Positions 1 through 9,600 of a stretch of DNA of 64,000 nucleotides are shown piece after piece. The notes beneath the pieces were generated by a model. The model did not search any database. It saw only the letters and a program-made list of their open reading frames with translations, and was not told the DNA's origin. Source of the stretch: Andreesenia sp964489735. GTDB lineage: Bacteria; Bacillota; Clostridia; Tissierellales; Gottschalkiaceae. The stretch is taken from assembly GCA_964489735.1 (NCBI GenBank), contig CAZBAL010000008.1, positions 3,942 to 67,941 on the forward strand. Reading direction: 5' to 3'. The stretch's first letter is position 1, and each line of letters begins with the position of its first letter. The translations under genes were made by a program, and so were the position numbers.

Positions 1-2
1 GA

Positions 3-149
3 GGAACAAAATGCTATACACACGGTAGCACATGTAAAGTTTACGGTGGAAGCTACGGTTATGGCGGATCATACTCATATGGTGGATCATATTCGTATGG
101 TGGTTCTTATTCAAGCGTAGGTTTTTTAGGAGGCCTATTCGGTAGATAA
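3..149 (+). CDS. C-terminal fragment of a Gly/Tyr/Ser-rich protein
   Basis: This is the 3' end of a gene that begins before the window; only the last 48 codons are seen. The frame is supported by the repeat itself: a six-residue unit, roughly Gly-Gly-Ser-Tyr-Ser-Tyr, recurs about three times while the repeats differ mainly at third codon positions (TAC/TAT, TCA/TCG, GGA/GGT). Two cysteines precede the repeats, and the chain ends in a hydrophobic Gly/Phe/Leu tail followed by Arg. Such tails occur in surface, coat and secreted proteins, but nothing here identifies a family, so the function is unknown. Confidence 0.6.
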   Translation, partial: GTKCYTHGSTCKVYGGSYGYGGSYSYGGSYSYGGSYSSVGFLGGLFGR

Positions 150-204
150 TTAGCGTATTTATATAACAGCTACATATACTGTAAATACGATATGACAGTA
201 ATAA

Positions 205-233
205 TTGACAGTGATAGAAACCCCGGATAATAT
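205..233 (+). promoter_or_regulatory. sigma-A-type promoter
   Basis: TTGACA at 205-210 and TAATAT at 228-233 are separated by exactly 17 bases. No open reading frame lies between this promoter and the terminator at 301-346, so it would produce a non-coding transcript of about 105 bases. Confidence 0.5.
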
Positions 234-239
234 ACAGTA

Positions 240-346
240 TAATCGCAATAATTGAACATAGAAAACACGTTATAATACATATATATAGCTGTTGATACTA
301 AAAGCTGCTGTACGCCATTGAACTGGTCGTACAGCAGCTTTTTTTG
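240..346 (+). ncRNA. candidate small RNA
   Basis: A good promoter (205-233) and a strong Rho-independent terminator (301-346) bracket about 60 bases of AT-rich sequence with no start codon plus Shine-Dalgarno combination. The transcript would end in the terminator hairpin. The alternative is that the terminator simply serves the upstream gene ending at 149 and the promoter match is chance. No known RNA family is recognised. Confidence 0.3.
301..346 (+). terminator. Rho-independent terminator
   Basis: A 14-base-pair stem (301-314 with 328-341, AAAGCTGCTGTACG on the left) is closed by a 13-base loop and followed by a run of T. It ends the transcript of the partial gene, of the candidate small RNA, or both. 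Confidence 0.85.
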
Positions 347-440
347 ACTATATTGCTAAATATATATTTATAGCTATATATGCTCGTAGTAATCATATGC
401 TCTAAATAGAGTCTGAGCAGGAATATTCATAAATTGTTAA

Positions 441-470
441 GGGATATACCTTATGAGTGTGGTATATCCC
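441..470 (-). terminator. hairpin downstream of pta
   Basis: A perfect 10-base-pair inverted repeat (GGGATATACC / GGTATATCCC) with a 10-base loop lies about 70 bases beyond the stop of the minus-strand pta gene. AT-rich sequence follows on both sides, with no long T run. It is the likely end of the pta transcript. The rest of 347-538 shows nothing else. Confidence 0.45.
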
Positions 471-538
471 TATTATTTGACATAGATTCAATCATTAGAA
501 CTAGTCGATGTATAGTCGATGTGTCTATCTTATTTATA

Positions 539-1510
539 CTATAAACTTTGAGAAGCTGTTATTATACTCAGCTTGTAAACATCTTCTTCATTACATCCAC
601 GCGATAAGTCAGATATTGGCTTATTAAGACCTTGGAGTATTGGTCCTATGGCTTGAATTCCTCCGAGTCTCTGAGCAATCTTATATCCTATATTACCCGC
701 TTCAAGTGATGGAAATATGAATACTGTGGCTTTCCCAGCAACTTCAGAGCCTGGTGCTTTCTGCTCTCCTACAGATGGCACAATTGCTGCATCAAATTGA
801 AGTTCTCCGTCTATTGAAAGTTCAGGAGCTAATTCTTTGGCAATTGCTGTAGCATTTTGGACTTTTGTAGCTTCCTCAGCTTTGGCTGAACCTTTTGTTG
901 AAAATGAAAGCATTGCAACCTTAGGATCTATTCCGAACAATTCTGCTGTTTTAGCACTTTCAACTGCAACTTCTGCCATTTCCTGATCGGAAAGAGATAC
1001 GTTTATTGCGCAGTCAGAGAAAAGATATCTCTCATCTTTGGATTTCAACATTATGAAAGCTCCGCTTATACGACTAACTCCTGGTTTTGTTTTAACTATT
1101 TGAAGGGCTGGACGAACTGTATCACCAGTTGAGTGTATAGCACCGCTGACCATTCCATCAACTTTATCTAAGTAAGTAAGCATTGTTCCGAAATAATTAA
1201 CATTTTTAAGTAATTTCTGTCCATCTTCTTCAGTCGCTTTTCCTTTTCTTCTCTCTACAAATGCTTTAACCATGGCATCAAATTCTTCATATTTTTCAGG
1301 ATCTATTATTTCCAGTCCTGATATATCTATGCTGTTTTCAGTAGCTACACTGTTGATATCGTCTTCATTACCTAAAAGAATAGGTTCAAGAAGGTTTTCG
1401 CTTTTCAATCTAACAGCAGCACCTAAGATTCTAGGATCGATTCCTTCTGGGAAAGCTATTTTTATATTCTTTCCTGATATTTTTGACTTCAGAGATTCAA
1501 ATAAGTCCAT
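539..1510 (-). CDS. pta: phosphate acetyltransferase
   Basis: Catalyses acetyl-CoA + phosphate to acetyl phosphate + CoA. With acetate kinase this is the cytoplasmic ATP-yielding acetate branch of fermenters. The 323-residue protein is a single PTA/PTB domain without the N-terminal CobB/DRTGG extension of the long enterobacterial form. Family signatures include DGMVSGAIHSTGDTVRPALQ near residues 118-137, SDCAINVSLSD near 166 and the C-terminal GGIQAIGPILQGLNKPISDLSRG. The ATG is preceded by AGGAGGAATAATA on the minus strand. It is monocistronic; no acetate kinase gene is adjacent, so ackA must lie elsewhere. A promoter and a palindrome lie directly upstream. Confidence 0.95.
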   Translation of the reverse strand: MDLFESLKSKISGKNIKIAFPEGIDPRILGAAVRLKSENLLEPILLGNEDDINSVATENSIDISGLEIIDPEKYEEFDAMVKAFVERRKGKATEEDGQKLLKNVNYFGTMLTYLDKVDGMVSGAIHSTGDTVRPALQIVKTKPGVSRISGAFIMLKSKDERYLFSDCAINVSLSDQEMAEVAVESAKTAELFGIDPKVAMLSFSTKGSAKAEEATKVQNATAIAKELAPELSIDGELQFDAAIVPSVGEQKAPGSEVAGKATVFIFPSLEAGNIGYKIAQRLGGIQAIGPILQGLNKPISDLSRGCNEEDVYKLSIITASQSL

Positions 1511-1526
1511 TATTATTCCTCCTCAA

Positions 1527-1542
1527 TATTGTGTATACAATA
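1527..1542. promoter_or_regulatory. palindrome at the pta transcription start
   Basis: TATTGT-GTAT-ACAATA is a 6-4-6 inverted repeat between the -10 box and the ribosome binding site of pta. Its position suits a repressor operator; the TTGTnTACAA-like core resembles sites of GntR-family regulators. No such regulator gene is in the window. Confidence 0.35.
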
Positions 1543-1571
1543 ATTATACTACTTCAGTAAAACGTTTTCAA
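1543..1571 (-). promoter_or_regulatory. pta promoter
   Basis: On the minus strand TTGAAA (1571-1566) and TATAAT (1548-1543) are separated by 17 bases, giving a start site just inside the palindrome at 1527-1542. Confidence 0.7.
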
Positions 1572-1771
1572 GAAAACAAGGAGATAATAAATAGATGTGT
1601 ATAAGGGTAATGAAATGCGCACAGCCCTGATATCAAGCTGTTCTTTATGGGAAAATCATTTGTTTTATATGTGTTATAATAGTATTAGATAGAAAAAGTT
1701 AAGAATATAGCGATATCATATATTATTTTAGGACAAACGAGAATTGGAGAATAAATATGGAGTTGAACTAA

Positions 1772-3112
1772 TTGGAAAAAACTTATGATTTAACGCATGG
1801 GAATCTGAGGAAGGTTTTCTTTAACTATTTAGTGCCGAGTGTCGGAGGAATGCTTGGAACTTCTCTTTATGTTCTTGGAGACACTATGATAGTTGGAAGA
1901 GGTCTTGGAAGTCAGGGCTTAGCGGCATTAAATCTATCTATACCTATAATAAATGTATTTAACGGATTAGGTCTTCTGTTCGGTATAGGTGGAGCTACTG
2001 CTCTTTCAGTAGATAAAGGAATGGGCAAGACCGATGGTCTAAATAAAATATTCACTAAGTCGGTTATATTTTCATTTATCTGCGGGGTTCTTCTAACTCT
2101 GTTAAGGGTGTTTTTTCTGGATGAATTTGTGAGCTTCCTGGGAGCAGAGGGAGAAATATTTAATATGTCTAGAGATTATTTAGGTGTCATGCTTTCTTTT
2201 AGTATAGCATTTCTACTTAACCCTACTGTAATGGTGTTTGTGAGAAATGATGGTGCGCCGAAAACGGCTATGGCAGCTATGCTCATAGGAAGTATAGTTA
2301 ATGTCATTTTAGACTATGTATTCATTATGAGGATGGATATGGGAATGTGGGGAGGAGCGCTTGCGACGGGACTTTCTCCCATAATAGGTCTTTCTATTCT
2401 GAGCACTCATTTTATTAGAAGAAAGAATGGAATTTCACTTTCGAGGCTTAAAGGTGTTCAGGGTGTCAGAAGGATATTTGCAAATGGAATTCCCAGCTTT
2501 GTAGTCGAGTGTTCAGCTGGAATTGTAATATTTGCTTTTAACCAGTCGCTGCTCAATATTGCAGGAAATATTGGAGTATCAGCTTATAGTATAATAGCTA
2601 ATTTATCTCTTATAGCCGCTGCTATTTTTACCGGGGTAGGTCAGGCGATACAGCCAATAGTGTCTGTAAATTACGGTGCTAAGAATATGAAGAGAATACT
2701 TGAAACATTCAGACTTGGTTTATTTACGTCGCTTGGACTGGGAATAGTATTCTATTCTCTCGGACTATTTTTCCCTGAGATGCTGATAGGGATATTTGTT
2801 AGAGATATAACTGAGGTATTGGATATTACAAAAACGGGTATAAGGATCTATTTTTTATCTTTCTTACTGATGGGTGTAAATATAGTTATGACTTCTTATG
2901 TTCAGTCAAAAGAGCAGGCGAGAACATCGCTTATTATATCTTTATTGAGAGGGCTTGTTCTGATAATTGCTGTGCTTATGATACTACCGAGATTCTTGGG
3001 AATAAATGGTGTCTGGTGGACACTGCCAGTTACTGAGCTTTTAACTTTCTTTATTTCGATAGTATTCTTTTCGAAATGCACTAAGGCAATTAAATACGCA
3101 ATTAAAAGATAA
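1772..3112 (+). CDS. MATE-family multidrug/cation exporter
   Basis: Polytopic inner-membrane antiporter of the MATE family, normally Na+- or H+-driven export of cationic compounds. The 446 residues form two related six-helix halves; MATE-like stretches include GGMLGTSLYVLGDTMIVGR near residues 25-43 and the second-half GVGQAIQPIVSVNYGAKN near 290. The start is TTG at 1772, with GGAG nine bases upstream; no ATG fits better. The gene stands alone between divergent pta and the thrS leader. A second MATE gene lies at 47160. Substrate cannot be told from sequence. Confidence 0.88.
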   Translation: MEKTYDLTHGNLRKVFFNYLVPSVGGMLGTSLYVLGDTMIVGRGLGSQGLAALNLSIPIINVFNGLGLLFGIGGATALSVDKGMGKTDGLNKIFTKSVIFSFICGVLLTLLRVFFLDEFVSFLGAEGEIFNMSRDYLGVMLSFSIAFLLNPTVMVFVRNDGAPKTAMAAMLIGSIVNVILDYVFIMRMDMGMWGGALATGLSPIIGLSILSTHFIRRKNGISLSRLKGVQGVRRIFANGIPSFVVECSAGIVIFAFNQSLLNIAGNIGVSAYSIIANLSLIAAAIFTGVGQAIQPIVSVNYGAKNMKRILETFRLGLFTSLGLGIVFYSLGLFFPEMLIGIFVRDITEVLDITKTGIRIYFLSFLLMGVNIVMTSYVQSKEQARTSLIISLLRGLVLIIAVLMILPRFLGINGVWWTLPVTELLTFFISIVFFSKCTKAIKYAIKR

Positions 3113-3155
3113 GATGCACATCAGCACATTTCAGTATATTAATGAAAATATTGAA

Positions 3156-3184
3156 TTGATTTAGATATTCAATTGATGTATAAT
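3156..3184 (+). promoter_or_regulatory. promoter of the thrS T-box transcript
   Basis: TTGATT (3156-3161) and TATAAT (3179-3184) with a 17-base spacer, about 105 bases before the conserved stem I of the T-box leader. Confidence 0.6.
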
Positions 3185-3289
3185 AATCATATAAGTATTT
3201 AAGCTGAATAAATCGGATATCAATAGGTTATTCAGACAGTTTGATTACAGATATCTGTGAGAGATACTTGTATTACAAATGAAATTATA

Positions 3290-3525
3290 TGACTAAAGAC
3301 TGTGACGGGAAGAGTAGATATATAGGTTCGTTTCAGAGAGAGAAAGTCGTGGCTGGAAGCTTTCTCAATGAAAGTATATTGAAAACTACCCCTGAGTTTA
3401 GCCCGAAAGGGATTTACGTTGATTACGTTATAATCGTAGAGTGGAGCAGGATTTTTATGCTCTTAATTAGGGTGGAACCGTGTGATTAACTCTCGCCCCT
3501 AGGTATCTAGGGACGAGAGTTTTTA
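3290..3525 (+). promoter_or_regulatory. T-box leader of thrS (threonine)
   Basis: Stem I opens with the GACGGGAAGAGTA-type sequence at 3302, followed by the CAGAGAG distal loop. The specifier codon is ACT (Thr) at 3385-3387; the same spacing relative to the downstream CTGGAG-like element gives Ile and Tyr in the other two leaders of this window. The antiterminator T-box AGGGTGGAACCGTG is at 3469-3482. Its TGGA would pair with the UCCA end expected for tRNA-Thr. The terminator stem CTCTCG...CGAGAG with trailing T run occupies 3489-3525. Uncharged tRNA-Thr should favour read-through. The 66-codon open frame across this leader is not a gene. Confidence 0.93.
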
Positions 3526-3643
3526 TAATTTAGATGGAAATAGGTATTGAGAATTTGTTATATGAAAAAATTCAAAATTATAAGATTTCAAGAAATCAAT
3601 ATTAGGAAATCAGTTTTAAGAAACTGTATTTAAAACTAGAATT

Positions 3644-3679
3644 ATGAAGTTGAGATTAAAGCATGAAGTTGAGATTAAA
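3644..3679 (+). repeat. tandem direct repeat before thrS
   Basis: A 17-base unit (ATGAAGTTGAGATTAAA) occurs twice with a 19-base period at 3644-3660 and 3663-3679, between the T-box terminator and the thrS ribosome binding site. It appears to be a local duplication; no function is evident. Confidence 0.6.
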
Positions 3680-3707
3680 ATAGGGTATGAAGAGGGAGGC
3701 AATCAAT

Positions 3708-5615
3708 ATGATAAAAGTTACATTACCTGATGGGGCTGTTAAGGAGTACGAAAAAGGCGTAAAGATAATGGATGTGGCAAAAGGAATAAGTGAAGGATTA
3801 GCTAGAGTGGTAGTTGGTGCTAGAGTTGATGGTCAGCTAAAAGGGCTTGACGAAAAACTTACAGAGGATAGCAATATAGAGCTGCTGAAGTTTGACGATG
3901 AAGGTGGAAAGGAAATATTCTGGCATACATCAGCTCATATGTTGGCTCAGGCTATCACTAGAGTTTTCCCAGAAGCTAAGTTTGCTATAGGGCCAGCTAT
4001 TAAAGACGGATTTTATTATGATATAGATTTAGAGCACAGACTAACTCCAGAGGATCTTGAAGTTCTGGAAAAAGAGATGAAGAAAATAGCTAAAGAGGAT
4101 TTCAAACTTGTAAGATCGATAATGCCTAGAGATGAAGCACTTGAATATCTGAAAGATAAAGGCGAGGTGTACAAGGTTGAACTTGTAGAGGATCTTCCTG
4201 AGGATTCTGAAATCTCTTTCTATACTGAAGGTGAGTTCACTGATCTTTGTAGAGGACCTCACTTACCTAGTACTAAGAAAGTTAAGGCTATTAAGCTTAT
4301 GAGTATAGCTGGAGCATACTGGCGTGGAGATGAGAAAAGACCGATGCTTCAGAGAATTTACGGTATCTCGTTTGAAAAACAGAAGGATTTAGATGCTTAT
4401 CTTGAAATGGTTGAGGAAGCTAAGAAGAGAGACCACAGAAAGCTTGGAAAAGAGTTAGACCTGTTCACAATGCATACAGAAGGACCAGGGTTTCCATTCT
4501 TCCATCCAAAAGGGATGATTCTTTGGAACAATATCCAGAATTTCTGGAGAGAAGAGCATAAGAAAAGAGGATACGGAGAAATAAAAACTCCTTTAGTGCT
4601 GAACGAAGCATTATGGCACCAGTCTGGACACTGGGATCACTATAAGGAAAACATGTATTTCACTAAGATAGATGAAGGTGATTATGCGATTAAGCCTATG
4701 AACTGTCCAGGGGCTATGATCATATTCAAATCTAATATGTATTCGTATAGAGATTTCCCACTTAGATGGGCTGAACTTGGTCAGGTTCACAGACATGAAC
4801 TTGCAGGTTCACTTCACGGACTTATGAGAGTTAGAACATTTACACAGGACGATGCTCATATATTCATGCTACCTGAGCAGGTAAAAGATGAGCTTATAGG
4901 CGTAATTGAGCTTGCAGATGAGATTTACTCTGCATTCGGATTCAAATACCATGTTGAACTTTCAACTAGACCAGATGACTTCATGGGAGAGATTGAAGAC
5001 TGGGACAGAGCTACAGATGACTTGAGATCGGCTCTTGAAGCTAAAGAGATTGATTATATAATTAACGAAGGTGATGGAGCATTCTATGGTCCTAAGATAG
5101 ATTTCCATCTAGAAGACAGCATTGGAAGAACTTGGCAATGTGCTACTATACAGCTTGACTTCCAGATGCCTGAGAGATTTGACTTAACATACACTGGAAA
5201 AGACAATGAGAAGCACAGACCGGTTATGGTTCACAGAGCGATACTTGGAAGTATGGAAAGATTTATAGGAATACTGATTGAGCACTATGCAGGAAAATTC
5301 CCTGTATGGTTATCACCTGTTCAAGTGAAAATTCTTTCTATAGCTGATAAGTACAATGATTATGCAGAAAAACTTAAAGCAGAATTTGAAGCAAAAGATA
5401 TAAGAGTTGAAATAGATACAAGATCAGAAAAGATAGGATTTAAAATCAGAGAAGCTCAACTTGAAAAAGTACCATATATGCTTATAGTTGGTGAAAAAGA
5501 GGAGAGCAATGGTGAAGTAGCTGTAAGAGCTAGAGAAGAGGGAGATATAGGTGCTATGAAGTCTGAAGATTTCATGGAGAAAGTTTTAGAGGAAATCAGA
5601 ACTAAAGCTCAATAA
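3708..5615 (+). CDS. thrS: threonyl-tRNA synthetase
   Basis: Charges tRNA-Thr in the cytoplasm. The 635-residue class II synthetase shows, in order, an N-terminal TGS domain (about 1-60), the editing domain with HTSAHML near 73 and CRGPH near 182, the catalytic core with MNCPGAM and the HxH-type segment FTQDDAHIF, and a C-terminal anticodon-binding domain (about 535-635). The length is normal. The ATG at 3708 is chosen because GGGAGG lies eight bases upstream; an in-frame ATG seven codons earlier lacks such a site. Expression is under the T-box leader at 3290-3525. Confidence 0.97.
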   Translation: MIKVTLPDGAVKEYEKGVKIMDVAKGISEGLARVVVGARVDGQLKGLDEKLTEDSNIELLKFDDEGGKEIFWHTSAHMLAQAITRVFPEAKFAIGPAIKDGFYYDIDLEHRLTPEDLEVLEKEMKKIAKEDFKLVRSIMPRDEALEYLKDKGEVYKVELVEDLPEDSEISFYTEGEFTDLCRGPHLPSTKKVKAIKLMSIAGAYWRGDEKRPMLQRIYGISFEKQKDLDAYLEMVEEAKKRDHRKLGKELDLFTMHTEGPGFPFFHPKGMILWNNIQNFWREEHKKRGYGEIKTPLVLNEALWHQSGHWDHYKENMYFTKIDEGDYAIKPMNCPGAMIIFKSNMYSYRDFPLRWAELGQVHRHELAGSLHGLMRVRTFTQDDAHIFMLPEQVKDELIGVIELADEIYSAFGFKYHVELSTRPDDFMGEIEDWDRATDDLRSALEAKEIDYIINEGDGAFYGPKIDFHLEDSIGRTWQCATIQLDFQMPERFDLTYTGKDNEKHRPVMVHRAILGSMERFIGILIEHYAGKFPVWLSPVQVKILSIADKYNDYAEKLKAEFEAKDIRVEIDTRSEKIGFKIREAQLEKVPYMLIVGEKEESNGEVAVRAREEGDIGAMKSEDFMEKVLEEIRTKAQ

Positions 5616-5626
5616 ACTGTAATTTT

Positions 5627-5664
5627 AGCATCAGGCAGATAATTTCATCTGCTTGGTGCTTTTA
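5627..5664 (+). terminator. Rho-independent terminator of thrS
   Basis: A continuous 14-base-pair stem including G-T wobbles (5627-5640 with 5647-5660), six-base loop and TTTTATA tail directly after the thrS stop. Confidence 0.75.
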
Positions 5665-5686
5665 TAAATTTAAGAAGGTGGTAAAT

Positions 5687-6555
5687 ATGAATTTAGTCAT
5701 GCTTTTTGAAGAGGATTTCGTAGATGAAGATACAGTTGAAATTATGGGAAGAAGACATAAACATATAATGGAAANNNNNNNNNNNNNNNNNNNNNNNNNN
5801 NNNNNNNNNNNNNNNNNNNNNNNNNNNNNNNNNNNNNNNNNNNNNNNNNNNNNNNNNNNNNNNNNNNNNNNNNNGTAGATGAAGATACAGTTGAAATTAT
5901 GGGAAGAAGACATAAACATATAATGGAAATTCACAAGGCTGAGCCAGGAAAAAAACTTATTGTGGGACTTATAAATGAGAAAATGGGTACAGGAGAAGTT
6001 GTGAATATTGATGATGAATCCGTTAGAATGAAAGTGTGTCTGGACATGGAACCACCGAAGCCTTCGAATATTGAAATTGTCATGGCAATGCCAAGACCAA
6101 AAGTATTCAAGAGGATAATTCAGGATCTCACAACCATGGGTGTTAAAAATATTTATATAATAAAAACATGGAAAGTTGAGAAGAGTTTTTGGAATAGTCC
6201 CAAATTGAGTGAAAAAAGTTTGAAAGAAGCGATTGTATTAGGCTTGGAACAGGGAAAGGATACAATTATGCCAAATATCAAAATTTTCAAGAGATTCCGC
6301 CCCTTTCTAGAAGACGAAATTCCTGGTATAATAATAGGTAAGAAGACGATAATCGCTCATCCTGTTTCAGACAATAGTGACATAAAGATTGATGATAAAG
6401 AACAGCCTATTGTGCTGGCTATTGGTCCTGAGGGAGGTTTCATTGATTATGAAGTTGAAATGTTTAAAAGATATGGATTTGAGTGTATCAGTCTTGGTGA
6501 TAGAATATTGAGGGTAGAGACTGTACTGCCCTTTTTAATAGGGAGACTTTCATAG
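5687..6555 (+). CDS. rsmE: 16S rRNA m3U1498 methyltransferase, interrupted by an assembly gap
   Basis: SPOUT-class enzyme that methylates N3 of U1498 in 16S rRNA using S-adenosylmethionine. Family marks are the C-terminal knot with LAIGPEGGF near 189-197 (gap-corrected numbering), E at about 202 and LGDRILRVETV. The ATG at 5687 follows GAAGGTGG. The N run at 5775-5874 lies between two identical 55-base copies (5720-5774 and 5875-5929). Removing the N run and one copy restores one uninterrupted frame of 237 residues, close to the usual family length of about 245. I therefore treat the gene as intact and the break as an assembly artefact. The usual neighbour prmA is not adjacent. Confidence 0.9.
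5720..5929 (+). other. scaffold gap with duplicated flanks
   Basis: Exactly 100 N bases (5775-5874), the conventional size for an unknown gap, are flanked by perfect copies of the same 55 bases. Two contig ends that overlap by 55 bases seem to have been joined without merging. True distance between flanks is probably minus 55 bases, so all downstream coordinates are inflated by 155. Confidence 0.9.
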
Positions 6556-6567
6556 AAGATTATGTTA

Positions 6568-6594
6568 AAGACCACAAGTGCAACTTGTGGTCTT
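6568..6594. other. perfect hairpin between rsmE and the activase gene
   Basis: AAGACCACAAGT and ACTTGTGGTCTT form a 12-base-pair stem with a three-base loop. The following TTAATATT is only weakly U-rich, so it may be a partial terminator of rsmE or an RNA-processing site. Confidence 0.5.
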
Positions 6595-6616
6595 AATATT
6601 ATGATGGAGGTAGGAG

Positions 6617-9600
6617 ATGAAAGATATATTTAGGGTTGGTTTGGATGTTGGTTCAACCACTGTAAAAATGGTAGCAATTGATATTCATGATAAGATTATT
6701 CATAAAAACTACAGAAGACATCTATCGGATGTCAGAAATGCTGTTAAGAATATAATAATTGATGCTAAAGATGTTTTAAAAGATAAAGCGGTATCGATAA
6801 GCATAACTGGATCAGGTGGACTTTCTCTTGCAGATAGTTTGGATATTCCTTTTGTACAGGAAGTTATCGCATCTACTGAAGCAGTTGAAAAACTCGCTCC
6901 AGAGACAGATGTTGCAATTGAGCTCGGTGGTGAGGATGCTAAAATAACGTATTTCGGACAGAGTCTTGAGCAGAGAATGAATGGAACTTGTGCGGGAGGT
7001 ACAGGAGCATTCATAGATCAGATGGCATCGCTATTGAAAACAGATGCTTCTGGACTTAATGACTATGCGAAAAATTACAGAACGATTTATCCTATAGCGT
7101 CTAGATGTGGTGTGTTTGCTAAATCAGATGTGCAGCCACTTCTTAATGAGGGGGCATCTAAAGAGGATATTTCCGTTTCGGTTCTTCAAGCTGTTGTAAA
7201 TCAGACAATAAGTGGTCTGGCTCAAGGTAAGCCTATAAGAGGAAAGGTTGCATTTTTAGGAGGACCTCTTCATTTCTTGGACCAGCTTAGAGAGAGATTT
7301 ATTGAGACATTGAATTTGCCGGATGAAGATATAGTTAAAACTGAAGATTCACATTATTTTGTGGCTATAGGTGCAGCTTATCTTTCTAAAGAAGAGGCAG
7401 CTGTTCCATTTGAGAGCATTTTAGAAAGACTTGAATCTGTTGAGACTGAAGGAAAAGATCAGCAGGATTTCTTAAAGCCTCTTATTGCTAATGATGAGGA
7501 ATACAATGAATTTGTCGAAAGACATAGTAAAGAAAAAGTAGCGGAAGTCGATATAAAGGAATACAACGGCAAGGCATTCTTAGGAATTGATGCAGGTTCT
7601 ACTACGACTAAGGTTGCGCTTATCACTGAGGATGGAGAGCTTCTATTTTCGCATTATGGAAGTAATGAGGGAAAGCCGCTTCATTCTGTAATATATGCTC
7701 TTAAAGATCTTCAAAAGAAGATACATCCAGGTATAGAAATTGCAAATTCTGCAGTTACCGGATATGGGGAGCATCTTATAAAAGCTGCTCTTAGAATTGA
7801 TATTGGAGAGATTGAGACTGTTGCTCACTACAAGGCTGCTGAATTCTTCCTGCCGGAAGTTGATTTCATACTGGATATCGGTGGGCAGGATATGAAGAGT
7901 CTTAAGATAAGACATGGCACTATAGATTCTATCATGCTTAATGAAGCTTGTTCATCGGGTTGCGGTTCGTTCATACAGACTTTCGCTGAAGGGCTTAATA
8001 TGGATGTTAAGGAGTTTGCAAAAGTTGGACTTAGAGCTGAAAGACCGGTTGATCTGGGTTCTAGATGTACAGTTTTCATGAATTCTAAGGTTAAGCAGGC
8101 TCAGAAAGATGGAGCTACTGTTGCTGATATTTCTGCAGGTCTTGCGATATCTGTTATCAAGAATGCTCTTTACAAAGTTATCAGAATAAGAAATATGGAT
8201 GAGCTTGGAGAGCATATAGTTGTTCAGGGTGGAACGTTCTATAATGATGCTGTTTTAAGAGCATTAGAAGAGATAACTGGAAGACATGTTATAAGACCGA
8301 ATATTGCAGGAATTATGGGAGCTTTTGGATGTTCTATAATTGCCAGAGAGAGATATGTTGAAGGCAAAAAATCTAATATGATTGAGCTTTCTAAAATAGA
8401 TGATTTTGAAGTTGAGACTTCTATGAGAAGATGTAAGCTCTGTGGAAACAGATGTCTCATGACTATAAACCATTTCTCGGATGGAAGAGAGTTTGTATCA
8501 GGAAACAGATGTGAGAGAGGGCTTGGACTTGAGAAGAAGCTGTCTGAAATTCCTAATCTGTATCAATTTAAATATGACAGACTGTTTAAGTACTACAAAC
8601 CTCTGAGAGAAGAGGAAGCAAAGAGGGGAACGATTGGAATACCAAGAGTTCTGAATATATATGAGGATTATCCACTTTGGTTCACTTTCCTTACGGAACT
8701 TGGATATAAGGTTGTGATATCGGGTCGTTCATCGAAAGAGATATATGAGCTTGGAATGGAGACCATACACTCTGAATCAATGTGTTACCCTGCAAAACTC
8801 GTAAATGGACATGTTACGGACCTTATAAGAAAAGGTGTTAAGAAGATTTTCTACCCGAGCATTCCTTATACGGTTAAAGAGTTTGAAGATGCTGATAACC
8901 ACTTCAACTGTCCTATAGTTACATCCTATCCGGAAGCTATAGACAAGAATGTTGATGAGATTCATGAAAATGATATAAAATATTACTTCCCATTCCTGCC
9001 GGTTGATGATAGAAAGAGACTTGCAAAGAGAATGGCAGAAGAGCTGAAAGATGAGAATATCCCTCTGGATGATATAAGAAGAGCTTTAAACAAGGCCTTT
9101 GAAGAGTGGGATAGATACAAAGCTGATGTTAGAGAAGAAGGCGAAAGAGCGTTAAAATATATCGAAGACAATAATAAAAAAGGTATTGTGCTTTCAGGAA
9201 GACCATACCATATAGATCCAGAAATAAACCATGGTATACCTGAACTTATAACTTCTTATGATATGGTAGTTCTTTCAGAAGATTCCATATGTCATCTTGC
9301 AGATAATGAAGCTAAGCTCAGAGTTGTAAATCAGTGGACATACCACTCCAGACTTTACAGAGCGGCTGAATATATAAGAGATAAGAAAAATATAGATATT
9401 ATACAGCTGAACTCTTTTGGATGTGGACTTGATGCTGTTACTACCGATCAGGTTCAGGAGATGATGGAGAGATACGGAAAGATCTACACGGTAATAAAGA
9501 TAGACGAAGTAAGTAACTTAGGTGCTGTTAGAATTAGACTTAGATCGCTGATAGCTGCGATTGAAGAGAGAGATAAAAAAGGATTCATGCCTGAGAAGCA

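Noticed and set aside
1272..1604. 110-codon plus-strand frame across the start of pta
   Set aside because: It is antisense to pta and its promoter, with no ribosome site and serine/isoleucine-rich composition typical of shadow frames.
3289..3489. 66-codon open frame upstream of thrS
   Set aside because: It lies wholly inside the thrS T-box leader and covers its conserved RNA motifs; no family resemblance.
5720..5929. Real tandem duplication within rsmE
   Set aside because: Perfect identity, exact 100-base N run and restoration of the frame on collapsing point to assembly.
5662..5934. minus-strand frame spanning the N run
   Set aside because: It exists only because N bases are read through; the plus strand carries rsmE.
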